Shown here: positions 52,223 to 61,228 of the stretch, piece by piece
Layout: every line of letters begins with the position of its first letter
How positions within the stretch are numbered: position 1 is the first letter of the stretch
DNA from: Tundrisphaera sp051175315
GTDB lineage: Bacteria; Planctomycetota; Planctomycetia; Isosphaerales; Isosphaeraceae
Length of the DNA: 64,000 bases
Assembly: GCF_051175315.1 (NCBI RefSeq)
Contig: NZ_CP195100.1
Location: 6,076,001-6,140,000 of the forward strand
Direction: 5' to 3'
Program-made: the position numbers and the translations under genes
Notes under the pieces: model-generated
Seen by the model: only the letters and a program-made list of their open reading frames with translations
The model's database searches: none
Told to the model about the DNA's origin: nothing

Positions 52223-52250
52223 GCCCCGAGCCCTCGGCCCATCGGAGTGT

Positions 52251-52294
52251 CAGGCCTTCGTCCCCCGCAACGATCGGGGGCCGAAGGCCTGTTT
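52251..52294 (+). terminator. Rho-independent terminator of the DUF4142 gene
   Basis: CAGGCCTTCG-T-CCCCCG, loop CAACGAT, CGGGGG-C-CGAAGGCCTG, then TTTC. Sixteen pairs with a single mismatch, starting 28 bp after the stop at 52222. It lies 10 bp before the end of the convergent MBL gene (52305). Confidence 0.85.
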
Positions 52295-52304
52295 CATCGG
52301 CCCA

Positions 52305-53087
52305 TCAAAGTTTGGGCATTCCTTCGACGAGTTCGTCTTCCCACTGGTCCAGCAGGGGCCAGTCCACGGCGCAGGTGCCGAAGTCGGCCAGGTGGGTGTA
52401 GGTCTCCAGCCGGGCGATGGTGGCGTCGAGCATCGCCTTATCCTTGCGGAAGATCGGCCCGTGCGACGGCAGGAGGTACTCGGCGTCGCAGTCGCGGATC
52501 CGCCGGAGGCTGTCCATGTAGTCCGGCAGGCTCGACCCGTGGTGGGCATCGATCGCGCCGACCGCCCCGTCGCGGAAGATGTTATCCCCCGAAAACAGCA
52601 AGTTCCCCATCTTGAAGGCGAGTTGCCCGGCGGTGTGGCCCGGCGTGCTCCAGACCTCGATCGCACGGTCGCCGACGGTGATCACGTCCCCCTCGTCGAT
52701 CGCCTTGTCGACCTTGCATTTGGGCATCTCGATCCGGATCCCTTGCGCATCGATTCGCGCGAAGGTCTCGATCTCGTCCCCGTCCTCGATCGGCTTGATG
52801 CTCTTGGGATGGGCGTAGACCTTGCACTTCAGGATCGAGCGGGCGCGGGCCAGCCCCTGGGTGTGGTCGACGTCGGCGTGGCTGACCAGGATCGCCTTGC
52901 ACGCCGACAGGCTGAAGTTCATCTGCCGGATCATCTCCAGCACGTCGCCCAGTTCTTCGAGGAAGCCGACGTCGATCAGAGCGAACTCGGTCCCGCCGTC
53001 GATCAGGTAGATGTTGACGCCGAGCCGACGCCTGGCCTGGACGTTCAACTCGATCACGCCGGGGAAGATATAGCGACGCTCAAGCAT
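52305..53087 (-). CDS. Metallo-beta-lactamase-fold hydrolase
   Basis: 260 residues. The zinc-binding HxHxDH-type motif is SHADVDHTQG, with later ligands in WSTPGHTAGQ and SGDNIFRDG, and a terminal SHG (LLPSHGPIF). It is a glyoxalase II-like hydrolase. In HADVDH the second histidine of HxHxDH is replaced by Asp. Substrate unknown. Confidence 0.85.
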   Translation of the reverse strand: MLERRYIFPGVIELNVQARRRLGVNIYLIDGGTEFALIDVGFLEELGDVLEMIRQMNFSLSACKAILVSHADVDHTQGLARARSILKCKVYAHPKSIKPIEDGDEIETFARIDAQGIRIEMPKCKVDKAIDEGDVITVGDRAIEVWSTPGHTAGQLAFKMGNLLFSGDNIFRDGAVGAIDAHHGSSLPDYMDSLRRIRDCDAEYLLPSHGPIFRKDKAMLDATIARLETYTHLADFGTCAVDWPLLDQWEDELVEGMPKL

Positions 53088-53349
53088 GCGGTGGAAAGCT
53101 CCGGGGGCCAGGCTTGCCCGAGGACCAATCGGGCCAGCGATCGGGCGGACTGGGAGATGGGCGGTTGGATGAGGACGGGCGCACGGCCCCGCTCGATTCT
53201 AGGAAAGCCGACGCGGGACGACAACACCCATTGCGCGGGTCGGGCACCACGACCCGGGGTTTGCCGAAGCCGTCCGGGCCTGGCATAGTGGGGATCCTCT
53301 CCCGAGATCCCGCCGCCCGGACCAGATCCACACCCGCCGAGACCGACCC

Positions 53350-54192
53350 ATGAGCACCGCCCGGAAGCCCGCCCTGCTGCCCTGCCTCGCCCTCGCGATC
53401 GCCCTGCTGGCCCCCCGCGTCGCGCCCGGCGACGACGCCCCGAAGGCGGGCGCCCTCGTGATCGTCGGCGGCGGGGGGATGCCGGACAACGTCCGCGACA
53501 AGTTCATGGCCCTGGCCGGGGGCAAGGCGGCGAAGCTGATCGTGATCCCCACGGCCAGCGAGGACGCCGACAAGAAAGATGAGGAAGAGGCCTATCTCAA
53601 GCCCTGGCGCCGGTACGAGCCGGCCAACCTGACCCTGCTCCACACCCGGTCCCGCGAGAAGGCCGACACCGCCGAGTTCGCCCGTCCGATCGCCGAGGCC
53701 ACGGCGGTCTGGTTCAGCGGGGGCGACCAGAACAAGATCATCGAGGCCTATCGCGGCACCGCCGTCGAGCGCGAGTTCCACGCCCTGCTCAAGCGCGGCG
53801 GCGTCCTCGGCGGCACCTCCGCCGGCGCGGCGATCATGTCCGACGTGATGATCCGGGGGGGCAACCCGGTGGCCGAGGTCGGGCGCGGCTTCGGCTTCGT
53901 CAAGAACGCGGTGGTCGACCAGCACTTCCTCAAAAGGAGCCGGATGAACCGCCTCTACGGGGTGATCTCCGCCCACCCGGAATTGATCGGCATCGGCATC
54001 GACGAGGGGACCGCCTTCATCATCGAGGGCGACCGCTGGAGCGTCGTCGGCCGATCCGCCGTGCTCGCCTTCGAGGTCGGCAAGGACGGCCAGCCGCCCC
54101 GGTTCGCCTCGTTCACCGAAGGCGACCGCGGCAAGTATCCGGCCACCGGCCTGCCGACCCCGGAGCGGTCCCGGCAAGCCGAGGACGAGTGA
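53350..54192 (+). CDS. Secreted cyanophycinase-like peptidase (S51 family)
   Basis: 280 residues. Signal peptide to about residue 27 (LALAIALLAPRVAPGD). The class I glutamine-amidotransferase-like fold of peptidase E/cyanophycinase is visible: AVWFSGGDQNKI, nucleophile Ser in LGGTSAGAAIMS, and VVDQHFLKRSRMNRL. Known members cleave beta-aspartyl peptides such as cyanophycin. No cyanophycin synthetase is nearby, so an extracellular scavenging role is possible. A hairpin follows. Confidence 0.88.
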   Translation: MSTARKPALLPCLALAIALLAPRVAPGDDAPKAGALVIVGGGGMPDNVRDKFMALAGGKAAKLIVIPTASEDADKKDEEEAYLKPWRRYEPANLTLLHTRSREKADTAEFARPIAEATAVWFSGGDQNKIIEAYRGTAVEREFHALLKRGGVLGGTSAGAAIMSDVMIRGGNPVAEVGRGFGFVKNAVVDQHFLKRSRMNRLYGVISAHPELIGIGIDEGTAFIIEGDRWSVVGRSAVLAFEVGKDGQPPRFASFTEGDRGKYPATGLPTPERSRQAEDE

Positions 54193-54221
54193 GGGGATGA
54201 TAGCCTTCAAGGCCGGAGGCA

Positions 54222-54249
54222 CCCGGCCGCCCGATCGGGGGCGGCCGGG
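54222..54249. terminator. Perfect hairpin between convergent cyanophycinase-like and DUF1559 genes
   Basis: CCCGGCCGCCC, six-base loop, GGGCGGCCGGG: eleven perfect GC-rich pairs with no T run, in the 85-bp gap between converging stops at 54192 and 54278. Confidence 0.55.
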
Positions 54250-54277
54250 GATCGATCCCGGGAGATCGAGGCGGCGA

Positions 54278-55333
54278 TCAGTACTGGTCGGAGCTGACAA
54301 TCTCGCCGAAGGCGCGGGTGGCGAGCTTCTGGAAGACGCCCAGCTTGGCCGTGGCCGGGTTCAGGACGATGATCCGATTCGTCGAGTCATAGGACATCCC
54401 GGGGCCATAGCCGCTGGCATCCACGGGCATCGAATCGACCGTATCCTTGATGAACTTGACCGAGCCGTCGCAGAAGGCGAAATTGGCCCCGCCCGGGTGC
54501 TGGCTGCCCGAGATCATGGCCCAGCTTTCCTCGGCACCGTTCAGCTTGGCGACGTTGGTCGGCGTGTAGAAATTCTTGTACTTCAGCTGGCCGTTGACGG
54601 GGAAGATCGTCTCCATCAGGCAGTCGGTATAGTAGCCCGAGTTCCACCAGTGGTACTCGGGGCCGGCGCCCACGCCCATCCGGCGATGCGACTTCTCGCC
54701 GAACAGGAGGGTGTTGCTGGTCCCGTCGGAGATCTCGGCGATCTTGGTGTTCGAGCTGGGGTAGATGACCCCGTTCATGTTCGCCACGCGCTGTGCGTAT
54801 GTCGCGTTGTTGGTACGGGCCGCGAGGCCCCAGATGCCCATGACGCCGGCATAGCTGCTGAAGCACTGGCGGAGCGTGGTCGGCGTCGGCATCCCGTAGG
54901 TGGCGCCGAGCGGCTGGCCGGTCATGATCTCCGGATCGCTCGGGCACCAGAAGGTCGAAGTGGCCACCCCGGCGACGGTCGCGTTGACCCGGCTCTGATA
55001 CGAGGAAGCGAGGTTCGCCGTGTTGAACGTCGACTGCCCCTCGATGAACGGGGCCAGGCGGACGAGGACGCTCACGCCGTCGCTGGTCGCGGCGGTCCAG
55101 TCCTTGATCGCCGTGTAGTTGCCGGCGGGGAAGCAGCCGTTGGCCGACTCATAGTTGTGGGCGGCCATCGCCAGCTGCTTCAGGTTATTGGTGCATTGCA
55201 TGCGGCGGGCGGCCTCGCGGGCGGCCTGCACGGCGGGCAGCAAGAGCGCGATCAGGACGGCGATGATGGCGATGACGACCAGAAGCTCGATCAGGGTGAA
55301 GCCTCGACGGCGAGGCGAACGCGAGCGGATCAT
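54278..55333 (-). CDS. DUF1559 pseudopilin-like protein
   Basis: 351 residues. A type IV prepilin-like N-terminus: basic leader, RRGFTLIELLVVIAIIAVLIALLLPAVQAAREAARRMQC, with the Gly-Phe cleavage point and Glu+5. A DUF1559 domain follows, ending in the conserved GTSNTLLFGE and CDGSVKFIKDTV segments. These proteins occur in tens of copies in planctomycete genomes. They are thought to be surface or secreted pseudopilins. The start is the first Met before the prepilin leader. It lies downstream of a small lipoprotein gene. Confidence 0.95.
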   Translation of the reverse strand: MIRSRSPRRRGFTLIELLVVIAIIAVLIALLLPAVQAAREAARRMQCTNNLKQLAMAAHNYESANGCFPAGNYTAIKDWTAATSDGVSVLVRLAPFIEGQSTFNTANLASSYQSRVNATVAGVATSTFWCPSDPEIMTGQPLGATYGMPTPTTLRQCFSSYAGVMGIWGLAARTNNATYAQRVANMNGVIYPSSNTKIAEISDGTSNTLLFGEKSHRRMGVGAGPEYHWWNSGYYTDCLMETIFPVNGQLKYKNFYTPTNVAKLNGAEESWAMISGSQHPGGANFAFCDGSVKFIKDTVDSMPVDASGYGPGMSYDSTNRIIVLNPATAKLGVFQKLATRAFGEIVSSDQY

Positions 55334-55457
55334 GGGAGGCTCCGGGAGGCAGATGATGGGCAGATGCCAGGGGATGCGTCGTCCTCCGGACATCCGACGA
55401 GGGCGGGGATTGCGAGCGGGGAGAGGAGAGGCGGCGGGTCGGACGGGGGGCCGGGGC

Positions 55458-55697
55458 TCAGCGGCCCGCGCCGCCACCCCCCGCACCGCCCTTGCCCGAG
55501 TAACCTTCGGCACCGGGCTGCATCGACTTGACCGGGGCCTTCGGGGTCGCGACCGGCTCGGTCGCGGCCGGCTCGGCCGCGGGCGGCGGGACATCGGCGG
55601 CCGGGCCCGAGCAACCGTGGAGCGGGAGGATCAGGAGGGCGAGGCAGGAGCCCAGGATGAGGCGGCGAGTCGGCATCGATTGAACGGATCGAATCAT
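55458..55697 (-). CDS. Small lipoprotein
   Basis: 79 residues from 55697, or 72 from Met8 at 55676. A signal peptide with lipobox (LALLILPLHGC; Cys near residue 29) is followed by a Pro/Ala/Thr spacer and a Gly-rich end. Small lipoproteins with Pro/Ala spacers commonly accompany DUF1559 genes in planctomycetes. It lies 124 bp upstream of the DUF1559 gene on the same strand. Confidence 0.75.
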   Translation of the reverse strand: MIRSVQSMPTRRLILGSCLALLILPLHGCSGPAADVPPPAAEPAATEPVATPKAPVKSMQPGAEGYSGKGGAGGGGAGR

Positions 55698-55843
55698 GAC
55701 TCTGAAAACCCAAGGTAAACGGGCTCGACGTGTGCATTTCCTCGTGCCGACCCCTTAATTTATCAAGGGTTGACTCCCCTGGCAAGCTGCGCGGCGGGGT
55801 GCGTTAACGAAAAGCATCCCGATCATCCGGATCATCACGGACC

Positions 55844-55869
55844 GGCCCTGCTGGCGATCGGGCAGGGCC
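55844..55869 (+). promoter_or_regulatory. Hairpin 17 bp before a start codon
   Basis: GGCCCTGC, ten-base loop, GCAGGGCC, then TTTGCTAAG, ending 17 bp before the ATG of the CBM9-like gene at 55887. It looks like a terminator but lies just upstream of the gene. It could be an attenuator, a 5'-leader control hairpin, or chance. Confidence 0.3.
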
Positions 55870-55886
55870 TTTGCTAAGATCGCGGG

Positions 55887-56549
55887 ATGACCACGCCCCT
55901 GTTGCCCCAAGCCTTCTGGTTCCGGACCGCGTTCCCGTGCCGCCGGGTCGAGGGGATACCGCGCGACAAGGGGCGGCTGCTCGACCTGCCCGACGCCTGC
56001 GCCCTGCCCGACCTCGCGGCGTGGGAAGGTCGGGAGTCGTGGGGGTCGGCCCGGGTCGGCTGGAACGAGGCGGGGCTGGGCATTGCCTTCGAGGTGGGCG
56101 GCAAGGTCGGGCAGATCTCGCCCGAGTGGGAGCGGCCGTCGGGGGCCGATGGGGTCCAGGTCTACGTGGACACCCGCGATACCCGGACGGTGCACCGCGC
56201 CACCCGGTTCTGCCACCGCTTCGCCGCCACGGTGAGGCCGGCGTCCGGGAAGGCCCTGGCCGTGGAGGTCGCCTCCAAGCCGATCGCGCGGGCCGTCGCC
56301 GATGCCCCGATGGCCCGGCCCCAGACGATCGCCGCGAGGGCGGAGCGGACCGTCTCGGGCTATCGGCTCGAACTGTTCTTCCCGGCCGAGGTGCTCCACG
56401 GTTTCGACCCCGAGACCAACCGGCGCCTCGGCTTCTTCTATATCTTGAACGACCCCGACCGCGGCGAGCAGGGCCTCGGGGTCGGCCGCGAGTTCCCGGT
56501 CGGCGAAGACCCGAGCCTCTGGTCGGTCCTGCAGCTTCAGGACGCGTGA
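55887..56549 (+). CDS. CBM9-like carbohydrate-binding domain protein
   Basis: 220 residues, with no signal peptide. A family 9 CBM/DOMON-like beta sandwich: SARVGWNEAGLGIAFEVGG, GADGVQVYVDTRDTRTVHRATRFCHRFA, GYRLELFFPAEVLHGFDPETNRRLGFFYILND. Such domains bind sugars in xylanases and in stand-alone proteins. It is followed 69 bp on by the S1-domain gene. Confidence 0.75.
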   Translation: MTTPLLPQAFWFRTAFPCRRVEGIPRDKGRLLDLPDACALPDLAAWEGRESWGSARVGWNEAGLGIAFEVGGKVGQISPEWERPSGADGVQVYVDTRDTRTVHRATRFCHRFAATVRPASGKALAVEVASKPIARAVADAPMARPQTIAARAERTVSGYRLELFFPAEVLHGFDPETNRRLGFFYILNDPDRGEQGLGVGREFPVGEDPSLWSVLQLQDA

Positions 56550-56618
56550 GGCGCGAGCCCGACCGGCCCATCCGACCAAAGATCCATCCGGATCGCCCAA
56601 CCTTCCAGGATCAGCCCG

Positions 56619-57992
56619 ATGTCTGACGAGAATTTGCGAGGGGCCTCGGACCGGGATGCCGCGATCGACGCGGCCCTCGATGCGGCGGCGAAGGGGACGC
56701 CCCGGAAGATCGAGCCGGCCGGCGAGATTTCCTTCAAGCGGCAGTGGGACGAGGACCTCGACGCCGAGCTGGAGGCCGCCATGGCCGGCTTCGACGCCGA
56801 CGCCCTCGACGTCGGCGGCAAGAAGCGGCTCCCGCCCGGCGAGCGGGCCGGCGGCATGGCGCCGAAGTCCGAGAGGGGCCAGGAGTCGCGGCAGGGGCCG
56901 CAGCTCGGCAAGGTGATCTCGATCCGGGGCAAGAGCGTCTTCGTCGACCTCGGCGCCAAGAGCGAGGGCGTGGTCCCGGTCGACCAGTTCGGCGACGCCC
57001 TGCCCTCGCCCGGCGACACCATCGAGGTCCGCGTCGACCGCTTCGACGCGGCCGAGGGGCTCCTCCTGCTCTCGCTCAAGGGGGCCGCCGTCGAGGCGAG
57101 CTGGGAGAACCTCCGCAAGGGGCTCATCGTCGAGGCCAAGGTCACCAAGACCAACAAGGGCGGGCTCGACGTCGAGGTCGACGGCATCCGCGGCTTCTTG
57201 CCGATCGGCCAGATCGACATCAACCGCGTCGAGGACGCGTCGGTCTACGTCAATCAGAAGCTCCGCGTGGTCGTCACCGAGGCCAACCAGCGCGAGAAGA
57301 ACCTCGTCGTCTCCCGCCGGGAACTGGTCGAGCAGGAACGGGCCGAGCAGAGGATCGAGACCTGGAAGACCCTGGAAGAAGGGCAGGTCCTCAAGGGCAC
57401 CGTCCGCTCGGTCAAGGACTACGGCGCGTTCGTGGACGTCGGCGGGGTGGACGGCCTGCTCCACATCGGCGACATGAGCTGGTCCCGCCTGTCCAGCCCG
57501 ACCGGCGCCGTGAAAATCGGCGACGAGGTCGAGGTCAAGGTGCTCAAGGTCGACCGCACCGCCCAGCGGGTCAGCCTCGGCCTCAAGCAGCTGATGCCCA
57601 GCCCGTGGGACCTGGCCGAGGACAAGTATGCCCGGGGCCAGACGGTCAAGGGCCGCGTCACCCGGCTGATGGACTTCGGCGCCTTCGTCGAGCTGGAGCC
57701 CGGCATCGAGGGGCTGATCCACGTGTCCGAGCTGTCGCCCAGCCGGGTCCGCCGGGTGTCGGACATCGTCAAGCCCGAGCAGGAGGTCGAGGTCCGGATC
57801 CTCAAGATCGAGCCCGAGGCCAAGAAGATCTCGCTGTCGCTCCTGCCCCTGCCCGACGCGGCCCCCGCCGAGGAAGAGGAGGAGGAGGAAGACGAGGCCC
57901 CGCGGCCTCCCAAGCCCGAGCCCAAGATCCCCTTGAAGGGTGGCCTCGGCGATCGCGACCCGTTCCTCAACCCGCCCAGGAAGAAGGGCTGA
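56619..57992 (+). CDS. rpsA: S1-domain RNA-binding protein (ribosomal protein S1-like)
   Basis: 457 residues. An acidic/Ala-rich leader (1-90) is followed by about four S1 OB-fold domains: roughly 94-155 (GKVISIRGKSVFVDLG), 170-235, 255-325 (VLKGTVRSVKDYGAFVDVGGVDGLLHIGDMSW) and 343-412 (TVKGRVTRLMDFGAFVELEPGIEGLIHVSEL). It ends in a Glu-rich and Pro/Lys tail. Four domains is the short form seen outside Proteobacteria. It would hold mRNA on the 30S subunit. Alternatively it is a non-ribosomal S1 protein. Confidence 0.88.
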   Translation: MSDENLRGASDRDAAIDAALDAAAKGTPRKIEPAGEISFKRQWDEDLDAELEAAMAGFDADALDVGGKKRLPPGERAGGMAPKSERGQESRQGPQLGKVISIRGKSVFVDLGAKSEGVVPVDQFGDALPSPGDTIEVRVDRFDAAEGLLLLSLKGAAVEASWENLRKGLIVEAKVTKTNKGGLDVEVDGIRGFLPIGQIDINRVEDASVYVNQKLRVVVTEANQREKNLVVSRRELVEQERAEQRIETWKTLEEGQVLKGTVRSVKDYGAFVDVGGVDGLLHIGDMSWSRLSSPTGAVKIGDEVEVKVLKVDRTAQRVSLGLKQLMPSPWDLAEDKYARGQTVKGRVTRLMDFGAFVELEPGIEGLIHVSELSPSRVRRVSDIVKPEQEVEVRILKIEPEAKKISLSLLPLPDAAPAEEEEEEEDEAPRPPKPEPKIPLKGGLGDRDPFLNPPRKKG

Positions 57993-58000
57993 AACGAAAG

Positions 58001-58037
58001 CGGGCCGGCCCCATCCCCCCCGGGTGGTGCCGGCCCG
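58001..58037. terminator. Hairpin between convergent rpsA and small unknown gene
   Basis: CGGGCCGGC (58001-58009) and GCCGGCCCG (58029-58037) form nine pairs, with further C/G pairing inside the loop, 9 bp after the rpsA stop. No T run. The convergent gene ends at 58058. Confidence 0.5.
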
Positions 58038-58057
58038 GCGACGTCGCCGACGCCGGC

Positions 58058-58420
58058 TTATTCGTGATAATGGTCCACGAGCTGGCGGACGGCCTCGACC
58101 CGGGGGTCGTCGCAGGGCGCCTTCTCGATCGGCTCCCAATGGATCGGCGTGGTGGCCGGGGCGGCGTCCCTCGGGGCGGCCTCCTCATGGGCCGGCTTCA
58201 GGGCCTCGGGGAGCTTCGGATGCAACTCGGCATCGGCCCTCTCGATCGAGTCGATCAGCGTCTTGGCGGCCCGGGCCTCGGCCATCGAGACGCAGAGGGC
58301 CATCCGCGGGCTCCCCTCGCGGCTGAGGTCGCGCTTCTCGACCTCGAAGCCGTGGTGGTTCAGCCAGTAGCGGGCGCGGGCCTGGGCATCCGGCGAGACG
58401 AACAGGTGAGTGAGGATCAT
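58058..58420 (-). CDS. Unknown protein, 120 aa
   Basis: 120 residues: ILTHLFVSPDAQARARYWLNHHGFEVEKRDLSREGSPRMALCVSMAEARAAKTLIDSIERAD, then a Pro/Ala linker and an acidic end. The first 60 residues look like a small alpha/beta fold. No family recognised. Plausible codon use and a clear stop next to the rpsA hairpin support it. Confidence 0.55.
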   Translation of the reverse strand: MILTHLFVSPDAQARARYWLNHHGFEVEKRDLSREGSPRMALCVSMAEARAAKTLIDSIERADAELHPKLPEALKPAHEEAAPRDAAPATTPIHWEPIEKAPCDDPRVEAVRQLVDHYHE

Positions 58421-58607
58421 GATCGTAGCTCCGAGAATGGAGTGAATGGGATGGGTTCATGCCATCGATTGGGTAGGACCGCTCGGGAACCGATCGGCGT
58501 CGAGGATGCAGGGCCGGGGCGTGGGAGCCCGGGCCGTGCGGACGCATGAGCGATCGCCGGCTGCGGCAAGAATGGGCGGGCCGTGCGGCCCTTGGGGCGG
58601 GGTGGGT

Positions 58608-58946
58608 CTAACAGCGGAGGATGGGGCTACGATCGATGAGCGGCCGGAAGGACCGTGAGACGGCCGGCCTCGCCTCGCAGGCGGAATGGCGGGGGATCGG
58701 CACCCAGGCCAGTTCCATCCCGATCAGCTCGACGTCCCGCGTATCGTCGGTCTCGTCGAGGGCTTCCTCGGGACGCCCGGAGCGGAGGCGTGGCTCGGAC
58801 CTCCGGAGCAGCGGGCAGAATTGAGCGAACCGGTTGCGCCCCGCGTCCTTCAAGACCATCGGCTCGGTCGCCCGCGCGGGGGCATCGCAAGCCCCCGCGT
58901 CGGGGGATGCCAAGACCAGGGTCAGGAAGATGATCGTCGAGGTCAT
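58608..58946 (-). CDS. Possible small secreted protein, 112 aa
   Basis: 112 residues with a signal-like start (MTSTIIFLTLVLASPDAGACDAPA), then basic/acidic sequence without similarity (MVLKDAGRNRFAQFCPLLRRSE; DETDDTRDVELIGMELAWVPIPRH). It is isolated, with no clear ribosome-binding site. Low to medium confidence. Confidence 0.4.
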   Translation of the reverse strand: MTSTIIFLTLVLASPDAGACDAPARATEPMVLKDAGRNRFAQFCPLLRRSEPRLRSGRPEEALDETDDTRDVELIGMELAWVPIPRHSACEARPAVSRSFRPLIDRSPILRC

Positions 58947-59062
58947 CGGAATTCGTCACCCGGGGGTTTCGAGGGATCCGTCCGACTCGCCGAGGGAAGC
59001 ATACGGGCCATCTCGGGGAAGGCAATCCCGAAAATCCGGATCTTCGGGGGCGCCGAACGGGC

Positions 59063-60892
59063 TCATTCTTCGTCGTTCAGGGACGAAAGGTTCGTTTCCC
59101 GCCCGGGGTGTGGGGCCATGATCGCCCAGGCGGCCACGCGTCGGCCGCCTGAATCCGTGCCCACCGCCTTGAACACCAGGGGGCCCTGCCCGTCCAGGAC
59201 GCCGGCCATGGGGATCGGCCGGGAAGCGAGCGTTCCCCTCGCCGGCAGGGCCGAGGTCCCGAACGCGCGGGCGATGCCCAGCATGTCGATCCCGCCCCGG
59301 CCGAACCCGGCCGCGCGGGGGTTGCTGGCCGGGACCAGCGGCTCCCAGGCCAGGGCACCCAGCCGGATCGGCGTCCCGTCCCGCTCGACCACCGACGCCC
59401 GGAAGCCGATCGTCCCGCCCGGCGCCATCGCCGGGCGCACGGTCAGCTCGGGGCGGCCCAGCCCGGGGGGCAGGGACACCGCCGTGACCTGCATGTCGGC
59501 CGCCGCCGGGCCGTCGATCTCGACCCGGGTCGCCTCGCCGGCGGCGCCGGCGACGATCGCGTAGTGGGCGGTGGTCCCCCCCGCATCCCAGAGGTCCAGC
59601 CCGCCCGGGCGGACCGTCGAGGCGCGGGGGCCGGCCAGGATCCAGTCCTCCAGCTCGGCCCGGGGGTCGATCGATCGGTAGGACCCGTCGGCATCGGCCG
59701 CGGGGTCGAGGCCCGACGTGTAGAGCGCGACCGTCCAGCGGCGGAACAGCTCGGCGAACGGCATCCCGGTGGCGGCCTCCAGCCCGGGGCGGCCGCGCCG
59801 CTCGGATCGGATCAACGCATCCAGGAGCCCCGGCCCGTACCGATCGACGCACCAGCGGAGGAACAGGTAGGTCGCCCCGCGGTTGCCGTGGCTCCGGAAC
59901 AGGTCCTCGCCGTAGTAGTCGTCCACGACCAGCCGATAGCGTTCCGGCTGGGACAGGTAGGCGCTGACGCGGTAGTCCAGGTTCGACCGCGAGAAGCCGT
60001 GGGCGTCCTCGACGAGGTGGGCCAGCGCCTCGTCGAGCCAACCCTCCTCCTCGGTCCCCTGCACGCCCCGCGCGGCGGGCGCGAGGACCTTGCGGCTGAA
60101 CGTGATCGCATGCGTATATTCGTGGGCCATCACGGTCCGGAGGTGGGGGCCCGCCTTGAGCGTCGTGTTCAGGTACATCATGTCGCAGCGGTTGCCCAGC
60201 GGCGCGGGCAGGACGAGGTCGAGGTCGGCCCCTCGCGTGAAGCCGTCCAGGCTCACCTTGCCCCCGGCGAGCTTGGCCAGCCAGCCCGAGAACAGGACCG
60301 TGAACCGGCCGTCGCCGTCGACGTCCCGGGGCACCCCGAACCGGAGCGCCGCGACCGGATAGATCTTTTCGTCGAAGGTCGCCACCACGTCGCGGAGCGT
60401 GGCGACGTCGACCCGGTCGACGTCGTCCTTGTCGACGTAGACCTGGACCCGGAGGCCGTAGGCGCGGAGGTGACCCTCGACCACGCCATAGCTGGCCGCC
60501 TGGGTCACGTCGCCATCCTTGGCGAGCAGGTGGAACGACCGGACGGACGGCGGGATCGTCGCCGGCGCGGCGGGGATCGGCCCGGGGTGGGGGGCATCGC
60601 GGAGGGGCAGCGAGCCGACGGGATCGGGCAGCACCTCCGCGGGCCTCGCCTTGGCGACGGCCCGGGTCGACAGCCGGATCGGGAACGGGCCGACGCCGTC
60701 CCCCAGGGCCGAGACGATGACCAGGGTCTTGCCGTCGCGACCCGAGGCGGGGAGGTCGAACGAGGCGTGCCCGTCCCGGACCGCGATCGGCATCGGCCGG
60801 CCGACCCCCGGCGACGCCGGTGCGGCCCCGGGGGCGAGGCGGCACGGGCCGAGCCCTACCACCAGTAGCAGCAGCACGGCGATTCGGGTCAT
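59063..60892 (-). CDS. Secreted HExxH metalloprotease, M30-like
   Basis: 609 residues from MTRIAVLLLL; an upstream in-frame Met at 60907 is also possible. Signal peptide to about residue 23 (GPCRLAPGAA). The zinc motif is HEYTH (257-261), and a downstream WLDEALAHLVED (E288) looks like the third ligand, as in hyicolysin-type M30 peptidases. The segment before it (KIYPVAALRFGVPRDVDGDGRFTVLFSGW) is also family-like. A C-terminal beta-rich region (about 440-600) may bind substrate. Extracellular. Confidence 0.85.
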   Translation of the reverse strand: MTRIAVLLLLVVGLGPCRLAPGAAPASPGVGRPMPIAVRDGHASFDLPASGRDGKTLVIVSALGDGVGPFPIRLSTRAVAKARPAEVLPDPVGSLPLRDAPHPGPIPAAPATIPPSVRSFHLLAKDGDVTQAASYGVVEGHLRAYGLRVQVYVDKDDVDRVDVATLRDVVATFDEKIYPVAALRFGVPRDVDGDGRFTVLFSGWLAKLAGGKVSLDGFTRGADLDLVLPAPLGNRCDMMYLNTTLKAGPHLRTVMAHEYTHAITFSRKVLAPAARGVQGTEEEGWLDEALAHLVEDAHGFSRSNLDYRVSAYLSQPERYRLVVDDYYGEDLFRSHGNRGATYLFLRWCVDRYGPGLLDALIRSERRGRPGLEAATGMPFAELFRRWTVALYTSGLDPAADADGSYRSIDPRAELEDWILAGPRASTVRPGGLDLWDAGGTTAHYAIVAGAAGEATRVEIDGPAAADMQVTAVSLPPGLGRPELTVRPAMAPGGTIGFRASVVERDGTPIRLGALAWEPLVPASNPRAAGFGRGGIDMLGIARAFGTSALPARGTLASRPIPMAGVLDGQGPLVFKAVGTDSGGRRVAAWAIMAPHPGRETNLSSLNDEE

Positions 60893-61228
60893 GCCTGGTC
60901 CAAGCATCCGCACCCATCCCGGCCGGGTCGACTGTGCCCCCCGCCCGATCCGGGCGGCCCTGGGGTTGACTCCAGGACTTACGATCGACCCGCCGCGGGG
61001 CCGGCCTTGAATCGATCGCGCGGGACGCGACGGTTCTGCCGGTTTCCCGGGGAAGCCGGACCGAACCCTGGGGAAATCCCCAAGTTTCGCCGAGCAAGGG
61101 CCGAGGGCCCGGCCCCGATCCGCGGGCGAAACTCGTGGCGAGGCGGGGGGCGATTCTGGTCTATAATGGGTGTTGCCGCCCGCCCGACCGATCGGGCCGG
61201 ATCTCGCCGCCCTCTTGCCGGGACGCCC
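60893..61228. other. Divergent intergenic region, 336 bp
   Basis: No gene supported. A long open frame on the minus strand crosses it but has no similarity and continues antisense into the Hsp70 gene. A perfect TATAAT near the right end is listed separately. Confidence 0.6.
61162..61167 (+). promoter_or_regulatory. TATAAT -10 element upstream of the Hsp70 gene
   Basis: A perfect TATAAT in the GC-rich divergent region, 61 bp before the Hsp70 ATG at 61229. The expected -35 position (about 61139-61144) has no match, so this is a half-supported promoter. Confidence 0.4.
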
